Shown here: positions 5,946 to 13,149 of the stretch, piece after piece
How positions within the stretch are numbered: the first letter of the stretch is position 1
How the letters are laid out: the number at the start of each line of letters is the position of its first letter
Assembly: GCA_041485385.1 (NCBI GenBank)
Contig: JBGPJM010000104.1
Span: 1-15,965 of the forward strand
Reading direction: 5' to 3'
Length of the DNA: 15,965 bases
From: JBGPJM01 sp041485385
Lineage (GTDB): Bacteria > Planctomycetota > Phycisphaerae > Phycisphaerales > UBA1924
The notes under the pieces: model-generated
What the model was told of the DNA's origin: nothing
Databases searched by the model: none
Seen by the model: only the letters and a program-made list of their open reading frames with translations
Program-made: the position numbers and the translations under genes

Positions 5946-8560
5946 CCGGATCCGGTCACCAATGGCCCAGGAATACCGCCGGCAGGCTCCGCCGCGCCCA
6001 TCAGTTCAAAGACCTCCCCCGCTTCCCGGCGCCCCGGCACGACAACCCGACCGATCTTCCGCCACACGAACCCGTCACCGGCCAGCTCCCGCACACAAGC
6101 CGAGGCAAGAATCGACGTTCCCAGCCGCCGATTGGCCGACTCCAGCCGCGAAGCGAGGTTCGACGCATCCCCCAGTACCGTGTACGAGCTGTTCCGCGGC
6201 GGATTCCCGAAGTCACCCACCATCAGCTCCCCGGCCGCCAGGCCGACGCGCATCGACAGCGGCCCGGCCTCGCCGAACTCTCCCGCTCGATTGAGCTCGC
6301 CGAGCCGTCGCTGCATCTCCAGCACGGACAGACACGCGTTCCGAGCGTGGCCCCTGTCCTCGATCGGCGCGCCCCAGAACGCCATGATCCCGTCCCCCAG
6401 GTACTTGTCGATCGTCGCCCCGTGCGATTGCAGCGCCTCGGTCATGGCCACGAGGTACCGCGCCAGCACCTCGCCGGTGCGCGCCGTTCCCATCCGCTCC
6501 GCCGCGCCGGTGAAGCCGACCAGATCGGAGAACATCACCGTCAGCTCCCGCCGCTGCGGGGCCATCGAGTCCAGTTCGGGGTTCTCGACCAGAATGTCCA
6601 CGACCGCCGGCGAGACGTAGCTTCGGAACCGCTCCTCGGTCCGCCTCCGGGCCCGCTGCTCGACCAGCAGTCGGTGCAGCATCACCGACAGCCACGCCGA
6701 GCTCGCGCCCAGCGACGGTCCGACAACGGGCGCGACCAGCCACACCGCGTCCCACAGCGCCACGCCGCAGATCAGGAACCAGCCCCCCACCGCCGCCGCG
6801 ACAGCCACCGGTCCGAGCTCCACGCGTACACGAGTGCCGATCGCCGTCCCCGCCAGCCCCATCGCCGCCACGCACGCGAGCGCCGCCCAGGCGCCGATCG
6901 GCCGTCGAACGAACCCGGTGAGTACCGAGTTCGCCACCGCCGCGTGGATGTACACGCCGGGCGTCTGCGGCGCGAGGCTCGTGTTCACCTTGTCCGCCAC
7001 GCCCACGGAGCTGGTGGCGGTCCAGCCGATCAGGCACAGCCTGTTGTTCACCAGCCCGTGCAGACGGGCCCGCGCCGCCGCGATCCGTCCGCTCGCCCCG
7101 GTGCACTCGTCGATCAGCGCGGGGATCCCCGTCGCCAGCGCCTGGTACGTCTCCAGGGTGCGCCGATCCTCGGGCGACAGCATCGCCGGGTCCGGCTCGC
7201 CGGTGAAACGCAGGAACTCCGCCGCGTTCGCCGCGACCTGCCGCGCGGTCTCTTCCTGCTGTGCAAACGCCTCGTCCCAGCGGGGATCGTCGACCGCGAG
7301 TGAGCGCAGCGCCGCTGAGCGACTCGTGTACGACGCAAGCGCCTGCTCATCGGTCTTCAGCGAGATTCCCACAAGCTCGTCCAGCTGAGCAAGATTGTGC
7401 CGCACCCCCCGCGCGATCAGCATCGGCTCCAGCACCGCGGCGATGGAGACCTCGCCGGGCCGCGAAGGCGTAGAGAACTGGCCCAGCCATGCCCCACCGC
7501 CGTGCGGCCAGGCGATCGCGTGCACGCCGTCGACCCGCGACCCGTCAACGCGCCCGGGCCACGTGGGCAGCCGCCGTTCCTCCGCGTTCCCCAGCGGCAG
7601 CACGATCTCGGCCCCGTTGCCCCGCCGTTCGATACGCATCTTCTCGATCGGCGCACCCGCCAGCCGCGCCGCCGCGGCGAGTCCCAGCGTCGGCCACAGC
7701 CGCCCGTCGTATTCCACCAGCAGCGGCACGCGCCGCACGACGCCGCCCGGGTCGGGGGTATCCAGCGACACGTTGGCGATGATCGCCGCGCCCTGCACCA
7801 GCGGCTCTACCGGCGGGACGCACGCGGCAGCCTTCGCCCACGCAAAGCCGCGACCCGGCGGCGGCATGGACGATGCGCGAGCGGCCCGCCGGATCGACTT
7901 GGTCTGCACGAGAAGACGGGCGATCCGCATTCGATCCGGTCGGAACGATCCACCGGCGGCGGCCCCCTGGGCCAGTCCACGGATCACCGCCGTAACTGCC
8001 GCCCGCTCGTCCATGCCATCGATCGTCGGATCGTGATCCAGCAGGAAGAGGACCGAGGAGAGCGACGGCGCCCAAGCCTCGCCCTCGCCGGGCTCGTCCA
8101 CCCTGTATCCGAATCGGGCTGCCGCGACGACCGAGCCATGCTCGGCGACCGCCGCGCCGAGCGTCTTGTCGCCATCGACGACCGACGGATCGCCGGCCGC
8201 ATCGGCGCTGTCGAAAAGAGGCCGGGCTCCCTGCGGATCGTCTAGCAGGACGTCTAGGGCGACCACCTTCGCCCCGGCGCGTGCCAGCTCTCGCACGGCC
8301 TCGGCCAGGATCGCGCGGTGCCACGGCCACGTCTGCACCTCCCGCAAGGCCCGGTCGTCGATCCCGATGATCACGATCTCCGGCGACGGCGGCGGCGACC
8401 ACCGGTCAAACCACCTCGCCCGCCAGTCCCGCGTCACCCACTCCGCCCGATCCAGCCACCCCAGCAGCATCGCTGCGCCGACGACCACCGTCGCGCCGGC
8501 CCCCAGCGCCCACTGCCTCCGACGCATCAGTCGCGCTCGCTTGCCCATCGCCGCCTTCAT
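5942..8560 (-). CDS. CHASE2-domain class III adenylate/guanylate cyclase, membrane bound
   Basis: The 872-residue inner-membrane protein would make cAMP (or cGMP) in response to an extracytoplasmic cue. Helix TM1 lies at about 19-36. A periplasmic CHASE2 domain runs from about 42 (WFDRW, then IVIIGIDDRAL at 62-72) to about 550 (LCLIGWTATSS, then PGVYIHAAVANSVL from 534). A helical insertion of about 120 residues sits at about 386-505, making CHASE2 unusually long. Further membrane helices occupy about 552-640. The catalytic domain is at about 668-850: FSDLVGFT at 677-684 with metal Asp679, K719 and D723 in DKYLGDGIMAFWGAP, and N801 and R805 in GDASNLASRLE. All residues needed for metal binding and transition-state stabilisation are visible; K719 favours ATP. 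The ATG overlaps the lipoprotein stop as ATGA, so the two genes are probably translationally coupled. The C-terminus may be truncated by a frameshift (see the ORF at 5745-5945). Confidence 0.92.
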   Translation of the reverse strand: MKAAMGKRARLMRRRQWALGAGATVVVGAAMLLGWLDRAEWVTRDWRARWFDRWSPPPSPEIVIIGIDDRALREVQTWPWHRAILAEAVRELARAGAKVVALDVLLDDPQGARPLFDSADAAGDPSVVDGDKTLGAAVAEHGSVVAAARFGYRVDEPGEGEAWAPSLSSVLFLLDHDPTIDGMDERAAVTAVIRGLAQGAAAGGSFRPDRMRIARLLVQTKSIRRAARASSMPPPGRGFAWAKAAACVPPVEPLVQGAAIIANVSLDTPDPGGVVRRVPLLVEYDGRLWPTLGLAAAARLAGAPIEKMRIERRGNGAEIVLPLGNAEERRLPTWPGRVDGSRVDGVHAIAWPHGGGAWLGQFSTPSRPGEVSIAAVLEPMLIARGVRHNLAQLDELVGISLKTDEQALASYTSRSAALRSLAVDDPRWDEAFAQQEETARQVAANAAEFLRFTGEPDPAMLSPEDRRTLETYQALATGIPALIDECTGASGRIAAARARLHGLVNNRLCLIGWTATSSVGVADKVNTSLAPQTPGVYIHAAVANSVLTGFVRRPIGAWAALACVAAMGLAGTAIGTRVRVELGPVAVAAAVGGWFLICGVALWDAVWLVAPVVGPSLGASSAWLSVMLHRLLVEQRARRRTEERFRSYVSPAVVDILVENPELDSMAPQRRELTVMFSDLVGFTGAAERMGTARTGEVLARYLVAMTEALQSHGATIDKYLGDGIMAFWGAPIEDRGHARNACLSVLEMQRRLGELNRAGEFGEAGPLSMRVGLAAGELMVGDFGNPPRNSSYTVLGDASNLASRLESANRRLGTSILASACVRELAGDGFVWRKIGRVVVPGRREAGEVFELMGAAEPAGGIPGPLVTGSG

Positions 8561-9144
8561 CTGCGCCGTCCCGCCTCGCCGCTCTTGAGCCGCAGGCGAT
8601 CCTGCGCCTTGCTCAGCACGCCGACCAGCTCCGGCCCGGAGAGAGTCTGCTGCTCCGTGCCCTGGGGCATGATGTCCTGGTAGACCAGCTCGCGGGTCGC
8701 GTACCGCGCGTCCGGCCCCAAGAGACGCATCATCACCCCGCCCTTGACTCCGCACAGCACCGCCACGCCCCGCGCCAGCGTCCCGCGCTGCATCGCCAGG
8801 TCCCCCGGCTCGTCGAAATCGTCCGTCAGCCATCGGCGGTGCTTGGCCTCGATCACCCGCCCCACGTAATCGTGGTTCGGGTCGCCGCCGTCGGCCAGCG
8901 CGAACAGACCGTGCAGACCCTCATCGTTGGAAACAACCGAACGAGCCGAGATGTCCTCCAGGAACTTCAGCTCGGCCGTGACGCTGCTCGAGACGTACCC
9001 CGTGTTCAGCGGCGTCGCGACGGTCGTGCGGACGCACCCGGCCGCCATCGTCGCCACCCCTGCAGCGCAGGCGAGCACGCGCGCCCACCAACCCGACCGC
9101 CTTGTCCATGTACAACTCATGCTCGTGTCGCCCTGGTTCCTCAT
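8557..9144 (-). CDS. Small lipoprotein of unknown function
   Basis: The 195-residue protein has a signal peptide with a lipobox ending at Cys37 (AAGVATMAAGC), so the mature protein should be lipid-anchored. The residue after Cys is Val, which does not suggest inner-membrane retention. The mature part has no domain I recognise. It is mixed alpha/beta, with LKFLEDISARSVV, VGRVIEAKHRRWL and a charged C-terminus. A near-terminal stretch, ATRELVYQDIMPQG, then LSGPELVGVLSKAQDRL, looks conserved in character. The start at 9144 is preferred for the GAGGA about nine bases upstream; ATG 9120 would shorten the signal peptide to 29 residues. It sits 28 bases after the barrel gene and overlaps the cyclase start, so it probably acts with one or both. 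A bridging role is inference only. Confidence 0.75.
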   Translation of the reverse strand: MRNQGDTSMSCTWTRRSGWWARVLACAAGVATMAAGCVRTTVATPLNTGYVSSSVTAELKFLEDISARSVVSNDEGLHGLFALADGGDPNHDYVGRVIEAKHRRWLTDDFDEPGDLAMQRGTLARGVAVLCGVKGGVMMRLLGPDARYATRELVYQDIMPQGTEQQTLSGPELVGVLSKAQDRLRLKSGEAGRRR

Positions 9145-9172
9145 GAGCCGGCATCCTCGATCCGAATGATCG

Positions 9173-10630
9173 TCAGAACGCAAGCGTAACACTCACCACC
9201 ACGAAGTGCCGCACATCGTGGTCCCCTTCGATCGCCGCGCCCGGAAAGAACGCGCCGTACCGGACGCCCAGCGAGAGGTCGCTGAAGACCCTGTAGTTGA
9301 GAAAGAACTCCGCCTCCGTGCCCAGGTACGACCGGGCCAGCGTCGGCTCGTCGATCGGACCGCCGGCGACGGCCTTGCCGAAGACGAGCACGTCCGCGCC
9401 GATCTGGAGCTGCGCCAGCGCCGGGTTCCCCCGCGCCGGGAACGTGCTCCCCCCCAGGCGCACGCTGATGATGTTGCTCAGCGACGGGGCGAAGGCCAGC
9501 CCCGTGTTCGCCAGCCCCAGGCTGTTGAACGCGCTGTCGTTGGTCCCCGCGAGGTTGCCGCCGACCGTGTCGGTGCTCACCAGCCGGTCGCGGTCCCCCG
9601 ACGCCAGGAGCGTCTCGAGCTGCACGCGCGACTGGTTGGTGTCCAGCGCCAGCCAGGTGAGCTGCCCGCGGGCCGCGTAGGCGCTGATCGATTCCCGGAA
9701 CTGGTCCCCCCGCAGCGGGTCGGACATGCTCGTCCCCCACTCGTACACCGCCTCGGCCTCGTACAGCAGCCGCTTGCCCAGGCTCCCGGTCGCCCCCACC
9801 CCCACGTAATCCGCCGTGTAGTTGAAGTTCACCGGCACGCCCAGGGCAAGCCGGGGCGTGTCGTCGGTGTTGTAGTCCTGCATCTTCAGGTAGTACGCGT
9901 ACACCTGCTTGCCCCCCGGGCTTGTCCAGCGCAGCATCCCGCCGTAGAACCCGCGGCTGGTGTCGCGGTTGTAGTCGTCGCGGCTGGCGTCGAAGTCCAC
10001 CACGCTCTCGTCCCCCGGCGTTACCCCCGCCAACCCCTCCAGGCTCAGACGCTCGCTGAAGCTGAAGGTCGGGCGCACGGCGTACAGCGCCTCCGACAGC
10101 GTCAGGCCCGATCCCCAGTCCACGAACTGCCGCCCCACCCGCACGTTGAAGTCCCCGGCGCTGCGCTGCCCCCGGTACGCCGCGCTCCACTCGCGGAGAT
10201 CGAACTCGTACCAGTACCGGTCCAGGAACGGCTCTTTCCATTCGTCGCCGCGCCCGTCGAAGCTGTCGCCCGGTGTGAAGTCCTGGTATCGAAGACGGAC
10301 CCGCCCGAAGAACGTGTGCACGTTGTCCACCGACACCCGCGCGTAGAGAGCGGTGTCGTACTGCAGGAGCCCGCGCCCGTTCTGGTTCTCGTCGTCCAGG
10401 TTCACATACGTGAAGGTGAACGACCCGCCCACGTCGAGCGCCGTGCGCTCGGTGAGGCTGAGGCTGGTGTCGGCGCGCAGGCGCGACTCGGAATCGGGCT
10501 GGCGGAGCAGGTGCTCAACGCGCCGTTCCACGTCGCCGACCTGCGCGGTGGCTCGGCCGGCGGCCAACCCGCACGCGCAGGCCGCCAGGGCGAACCGCAA
10601 CCGCCGCCATGATCCGGCCCGATCGGCCAT
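9173..10630 (-). CDS. Outer-membrane beta-barrel (porin-like) protein
   Basis: The 485-residue protein has a signal peptide at 1-30 (ending AAGRATAQ) and a short polar N-terminal segment (VGDVERRVEHLLRQPDSESR). It then continues with alternating-hydrophobicity strands to the end. Aromatic girdle and Arg/Asp/Tyr turns are frequent (LDRYWYEFDLREWSAAY, VGRQFVDWGSG, YYLKMQDYN). It finishes VVVSVTLAF, and a C-terminal Phe preceded by alternating hydrophobic residues is the usual signal for the BAM insertion machinery. The VGRQFVDWGSGLTLSEAL stretch is reminiscent of alginate-export or DUF1302-like barrels, but I do not assign a family. GGAG lies nine bases before the ATG. It heads the minus-strand block containing the lipoprotein, cyclase and FecR genes. 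Solute specificity is unknown. Confidence 0.85.
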   Translation of the reverse strand: MADRAGSWRRLRFALAACACGLAAGRATAQVGDVERRVEHLLRQPDSESRLRADTSLSLTERTALDVGGSFTFTYVNLDDENQNGRGLLQYDTALYARVSVDNVHTFFGRVRLRYQDFTPGDSFDGRGDEWKEPFLDRYWYEFDLREWSAAYRGQRSAGDFNVRVGRQFVDWGSGLTLSEALYAVRPTFSFSERLSLEGLAGVTPGDESVVDFDASRDDYNRDTSRGFYGGMLRWTSPGGKQVYAYYLKMQDYNTDDTPRLALGVPVNFNYTADYVGVGATGSLGKRLLYEAEAVYEWGTSMSDPLRGDQFRESISAYAARGQLTWLALDTNQSRVQLETLLASGDRDRLVSTDTVGGNLAGTNDSAFNSLGLANTGLAFAPSLSNIISVRLGGSTFPARGNPALAQLQIGADVLVFGKAVAGGPIDEPTLARSYLGTEAEFFLNYRVFSDLSLGVRYGAFFPGAAIEGDHDVRHFVVVSVTLAF

Positions 10631-10751
10631 TCAGCAAGGCTCCCGACCCGCTCCCCGCAATCGCCCAGTGCGTGGTGGGCGGGCGATCGCGGGCGCCGTT
10701 GACGGATGTTGTACCCGACCCGGCCCCGATCCGCACTCCGACGGGCCGCTC

Positions 10752-10788
10752 CAAAATGAACAGCACGACCCCCGGCGGGCGGGGCCGT
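10752..10788 (-). terminator. Possible intrinsic terminator after tRNA-Cys
   Basis: On the minus strand ACGGCCCC (10788-10781) pairs with GGGGTCGT (10772-10765) through eight base pairs including one G-U, with an 8-base loop. A T-enriched tail (TGTTCATTTT) follows. It lies just downstream of the tRNA and before the barrel gene's leader. The T tract is interrupted, so termination may be partial. Confidence 0.45.
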
Positions 10789-10801
10789 GTCTGTTCGCAT
10801 C

Positions 10802-10882
10802 AGGCCGCGGTCGGATTCGAACCGACGAAGGTTGCCCAGCGGATTTGCAATCCGCTCCATTTGTCCACTTTGGTACGCGGCC
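10802..10882 (-). tRNA. tRNA-Cys (anticodon GCA)
   Basis: The minus strand folds into a full cloverleaf. The acceptor stem GGCCGCG (10882-10876) pairs perfectly with CGCGGCC (10809-10803). The linker is TA, the D arm is CCA/TGG with GG in the loop, and the anticodon arm is GCGGA-TTGCAAA-TCCGC. The T arm is GTCGG-TTCGAAT-CCGAC. U is the discriminator base, as expected for cysteine tRNAs. CCA is not encoded. The variable region is 12 bases (TGGGCAACCTTC), longer than the usual 4-5, so the gene is 81 bases long. Confidence 0.95.
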
Positions 10883-10905
10883 GCAGTACCCCCGCGGGGA
10901 CACGG

Positions 10906-10934
10906 ACCCTAACGCGGACAACCCCGGCGGTCAA
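10906..10934 (-). promoter_or_regulatory. Promoter of tRNA-Cys
   Basis: On the minus strand TTGACC (10934-10929, 5 of 6 to the sigma-70 -35 consensus) is followed by exactly 17 bases and then TAGGGT (10911-10906). Transcription would begin near 10899, leaving a leader of about 17 bases that contains a CCCCGCGGGG palindrome before the mature tRNA 5' end. It is the best -35/-10 pair I see in the window. Confidence 0.6.
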
Positions 10935-11041
10935 GCGATGTGCGCCAATCGCCGCCGGCACGGTGCCGGAAGTCATGAGGCCGGCCCGGGCGGCACGATA
11001 GCATGAGAGAGCGGCCCGGGCCGCCGCCGGAGGACCCGCAC

Positions 11042-11743
11042 ATGACTCGCACAGTTCTGGTACACGCCGCGTGCCTCGCCCTGATCACATCGGTTGCCGC
11101 CGCGGCCCCGATCCCGCGGGCCTTTTCCAGTGGCGTCGATCAGCCGCAGCCGGAACCGCCCGCTCAGTCCGAGAACAAGGACAAGCAGCCGCAGAAGAAG
11201 GATCCGGCCCCACCCGCTCCCGCCCCGGCTGCGCCGGCTCCCGCGTCTCCTCCGGCCGACGCCAAACAGCCCGACAAGAAGTCTCCCGCCACCGATCCCA
11301 ATCTCGCCGACCCGAGCGTCGAGCAGATCATCAAGGACATGGAGAAGCCCGGCCAGGCCCGCAAGCCGGTTGCGCCGGGTGCGGGCCCGGCCGTTCAACA
11401 GGCCCGTCCCGGCGCGTCTGCCGGCGCCGACGCGTCGGCGGCGCCCGGCAAGCTCCTGCGTGAGGGAACGTTCCTGACCTCGCGGCGAGGGCGGATTATC
11501 CGTTCGGCCGCGGGCGATTGGCTCTATACGTTCGACGCCGACGCGAGCGGCCAAACTGACCCGTCGATGGTGCTCATGCCGTGCATGAATCTGATGGGGA
11601 TGGAGAAGGTGGCGGAGCGTCACGGCGAGGCCGCGACGTTCAACGTCAGCGGCCAGGTCTTTGTGTACCACGGGCGCAACTACCTGCTCCCGACGGTGTA
11701 CCAAGTGAACCGTCCCAGCGCCGACATCCGTTCGACCCATTGA
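11042..11743 (+). CDS. Exported protein with Pro/Ala/Lys-rich linker and conserved C-terminal domain, function unknown
   Basis: The 233-residue protein begins with a signal peptide (MTRTVLVHAACLALITSVAA, cleavage near residue 20-22). Residues about 32-140 are low-complexity Pro, Ala, Lys and Gln with one more ordered patch (DPSVEQIIKDMEKP). The C-terminal 90 residues look folded: LLREGTFLTSRRGRIIRSAA, then DWLYTFDAD, MVLMPCMNLMGMEKVAER, and FNVSGQVFVYHGRNYLLPT. The last part suggests a small beta-rich, possibly OB-like, fold; this is inference. The start is fixed by GGAGGA seven bases upstream (11029-11034). A weak -10-like TAGCAT is at 10999-11004, with a GC palindrome at 11011-11024 in the leader. 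It converges on nuoH with only 16 bases between the stops. Confidence 0.8.
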   Translation: MTRTVLVHAACLALITSVAAAAPIPRAFSSGVDQPQPEPPAQSENKDKQPQKKDPAPPAPAPAAPAPASPPADAKQPDKKSPATDPNLADPSVEQIIKDMEKPGQARKPVAPGAGPAVQQARPGASAGADASAAPGKLLREGTFLTSRRGRIIRSAAGDWLYTFDADASGQTDPSMVLMPCMNLMGMEKVAERHGEAATFNVSGQVFVYHGRNYLLPTVYQVNRPSADIRSTH

Positions 11744-11759
11744 CCCCCCTTTCCCCTCG

Positions 11760-13112
11760 CTACCGGACCACCATCTCCGCCTGCGCTCCTTGCAGCGGCC
11801 GGTCCTCGAGGGCGACCGGGTGCAGGGGCGCCGTCGGCGCGGGCGGGCCCAGCACCGGATAGAACCGTGACCCCGCCAAGCGCACCCGCCGGTTCATCGA
11901 CATCTTCGGCAGGAGCGGCGCCAGCACCAGCAGCAGCACGACCACCCCGGCGTTCATCGCCAGCATCGGCACGAGCGTCGTCAGCCCCTGGTTCACCATC
12001 AGCGCCGTCGCCACGACCATCACCAGCGAGGCCGGGATCACCGCCTGCCACCCCACCTGCATCACCTGGTCGAAGCGCATCCGCGGCAGGGTCCAGCGGA
12101 CCACCATCATGAAGCAGACCAGCAGCGCGACCTTCAGGCCGTAGACGCCGAGTTTCGCCAGCACCGCGAGCACCCCGGTCGCCTCGGGCGTCAGCACATG
12201 ACCTCCAACGAGCAGCGGCAGGTGGTACCCGCCCAGGAAGAGCAGCGCGAAGAACGCCGACGAGGTGATCATGTGCGCGTACTCGGCCAGGAAGAAGAGC
12301 GCGAACCGCATCGAGGAGTACTCGGTGTGGTAGCCGCCCACCAGTTCCTGCTCGCACTCGGCGTTGTCGAACGGGGCGCGGTTGGCCTCGGCGAGGATGC
12401 ACAGGAAGAAGATGAGCGCGGCCACCGGCTGCGCCAGGATCAGCCAACCGTGCTGCACCTGGTGAGCGATGATCCGGTCGGGCATGAGCGAGCCGGTGAG
12501 CAGCAGCACCGCGAGGATCGAGAGGCCCATGGGGATCTCGTAGGAGATCATCTGGGCGGACGACCGCATCGCGCCGAGGAACGAGTACTTGTTGTTGGAC
12601 GCCCACCCGCCGAGCGTGACGCCATAGATCCCCAGCGAAGCGACGGCGAGCAGGTAGATGATGCCGATGTTCACGTGCGCCCACATCACGTGCACGGGGC
12701 CGCCGGGGATCGTCCAGCGCAGGCCGGGGATGGAGATATCCGGGCAGTCCCACACGCCGCCCCAGGGGATGAGGGCGAAGCCGATGAGGGCCGGGACGAT
12801 GATGGCGATCGGCGCCAGCGTGAACAGGACCTTGTCGGCCCCCTTGGGGCAGTAGTCTTCCTTGAGCAGGAACTTGAGACCGTCGGCCAGCGGCTGGCCC
12901 AGGCCCCAGAAGTGGAACTTGGGCATGAAGGGCAGCCCGAAGTCGAAGCCCACACGGTTGGGCCCGATGCGGTCCTGCATGTAGGCGGAGATCTTGCGCT
13001 CGAGGTAGATGCAGTAGGCCACGCCGATGAGGATCACGTGCACGGCCACCAGGATGGTGACCAGGCTGACGATGAGCTGCGCCGTGAGGAAGGTGGGGGC
13101 TTGTGCGAGCAT
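11760..13112 (-). CDS. nuoH: NADH-quinone oxidoreductase subunit H
   Basis: The 450-residue integral membrane protein is the complex I subunit that forms much of the quinone-binding channel next to the peripheral arm. Family motifs are clear: YLERKISAYMQDRIGPNRVG at residues 36-55, GWASNNKYSFLGAMRSSAQM from 169, EANRAPFD at 242-249, and GYHTEYSSMRFALFFLAEY at 260-278. RWTLPRMRFDQVMQVGW lies further on. About eight membrane helices are visible. It is longer than the usual 325-350 residues because of a loop at about 115-148 (GGVWDCPDISIPGLRWTIPG) and a polar tail of about 45 residues after the last helix. No other nuo gene is in the window: it lies between an unrelated convergent gene and a secreted protein gene. 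No Shine-Dalgarno sequence precedes the ATG at 13112. Confidence 0.96.
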   Translation of the reverse strand: MLAQAPTFLTAQLIVSLVTILVAVHVILIGVAYCIYLERKISAYMQDRIGPNRVGFDFGLPFMPKFHFWGLGQPLADGLKFLLKEDYCPKGADKVLFTLAPIAIIVPALIGFALIPWGGVWDCPDISIPGLRWTIPGGPVHVMWAHVNIGIIYLLAVASLGIYGVTLGGWASNNKYSFLGAMRSSAQMISYEIPMGLSILAVLLLTGSLMPDRIIAHQVQHGWLILAQPVAALIFFLCILAEANRAPFDNAECEQELVGGYHTEYSSMRFALFFLAEYAHMITSSAFFALLFLGGYHLPLLVGGHVLTPEATGVLAVLAKLGVYGLKVALLVCFMMVVRWTLPRMRFDQVMQVGWQAVIPASLVMVVATALMVNQGLTTLVPMLAMNAGVVVLLLVLAPLLPKMSMNRRVRLAGSRFYPVLGPPAPTAPLHPVALEDRPLQGAQAEMVVR

Positions 13113-13120
13113 GGGTCGGT

Positions 13121-13126
13121 AGTGTA
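13121..13126 (-). promoter_or_regulatory. Possible -10 element giving a leaderless nuoH transcript
   Basis: TACACT on the minus strand ends eight bases before the nuoH ATG, mirroring the box before nadK. It lies in the 37-base gap after the upstream gene's stop, so nuoH would have its own promoter. No good -35 hexamer is seen at 16-18 bases. Confidence 0.4.
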
Positions 13127-13149
13127 GTTCGCGCGGCTTGGCCGTGCCG

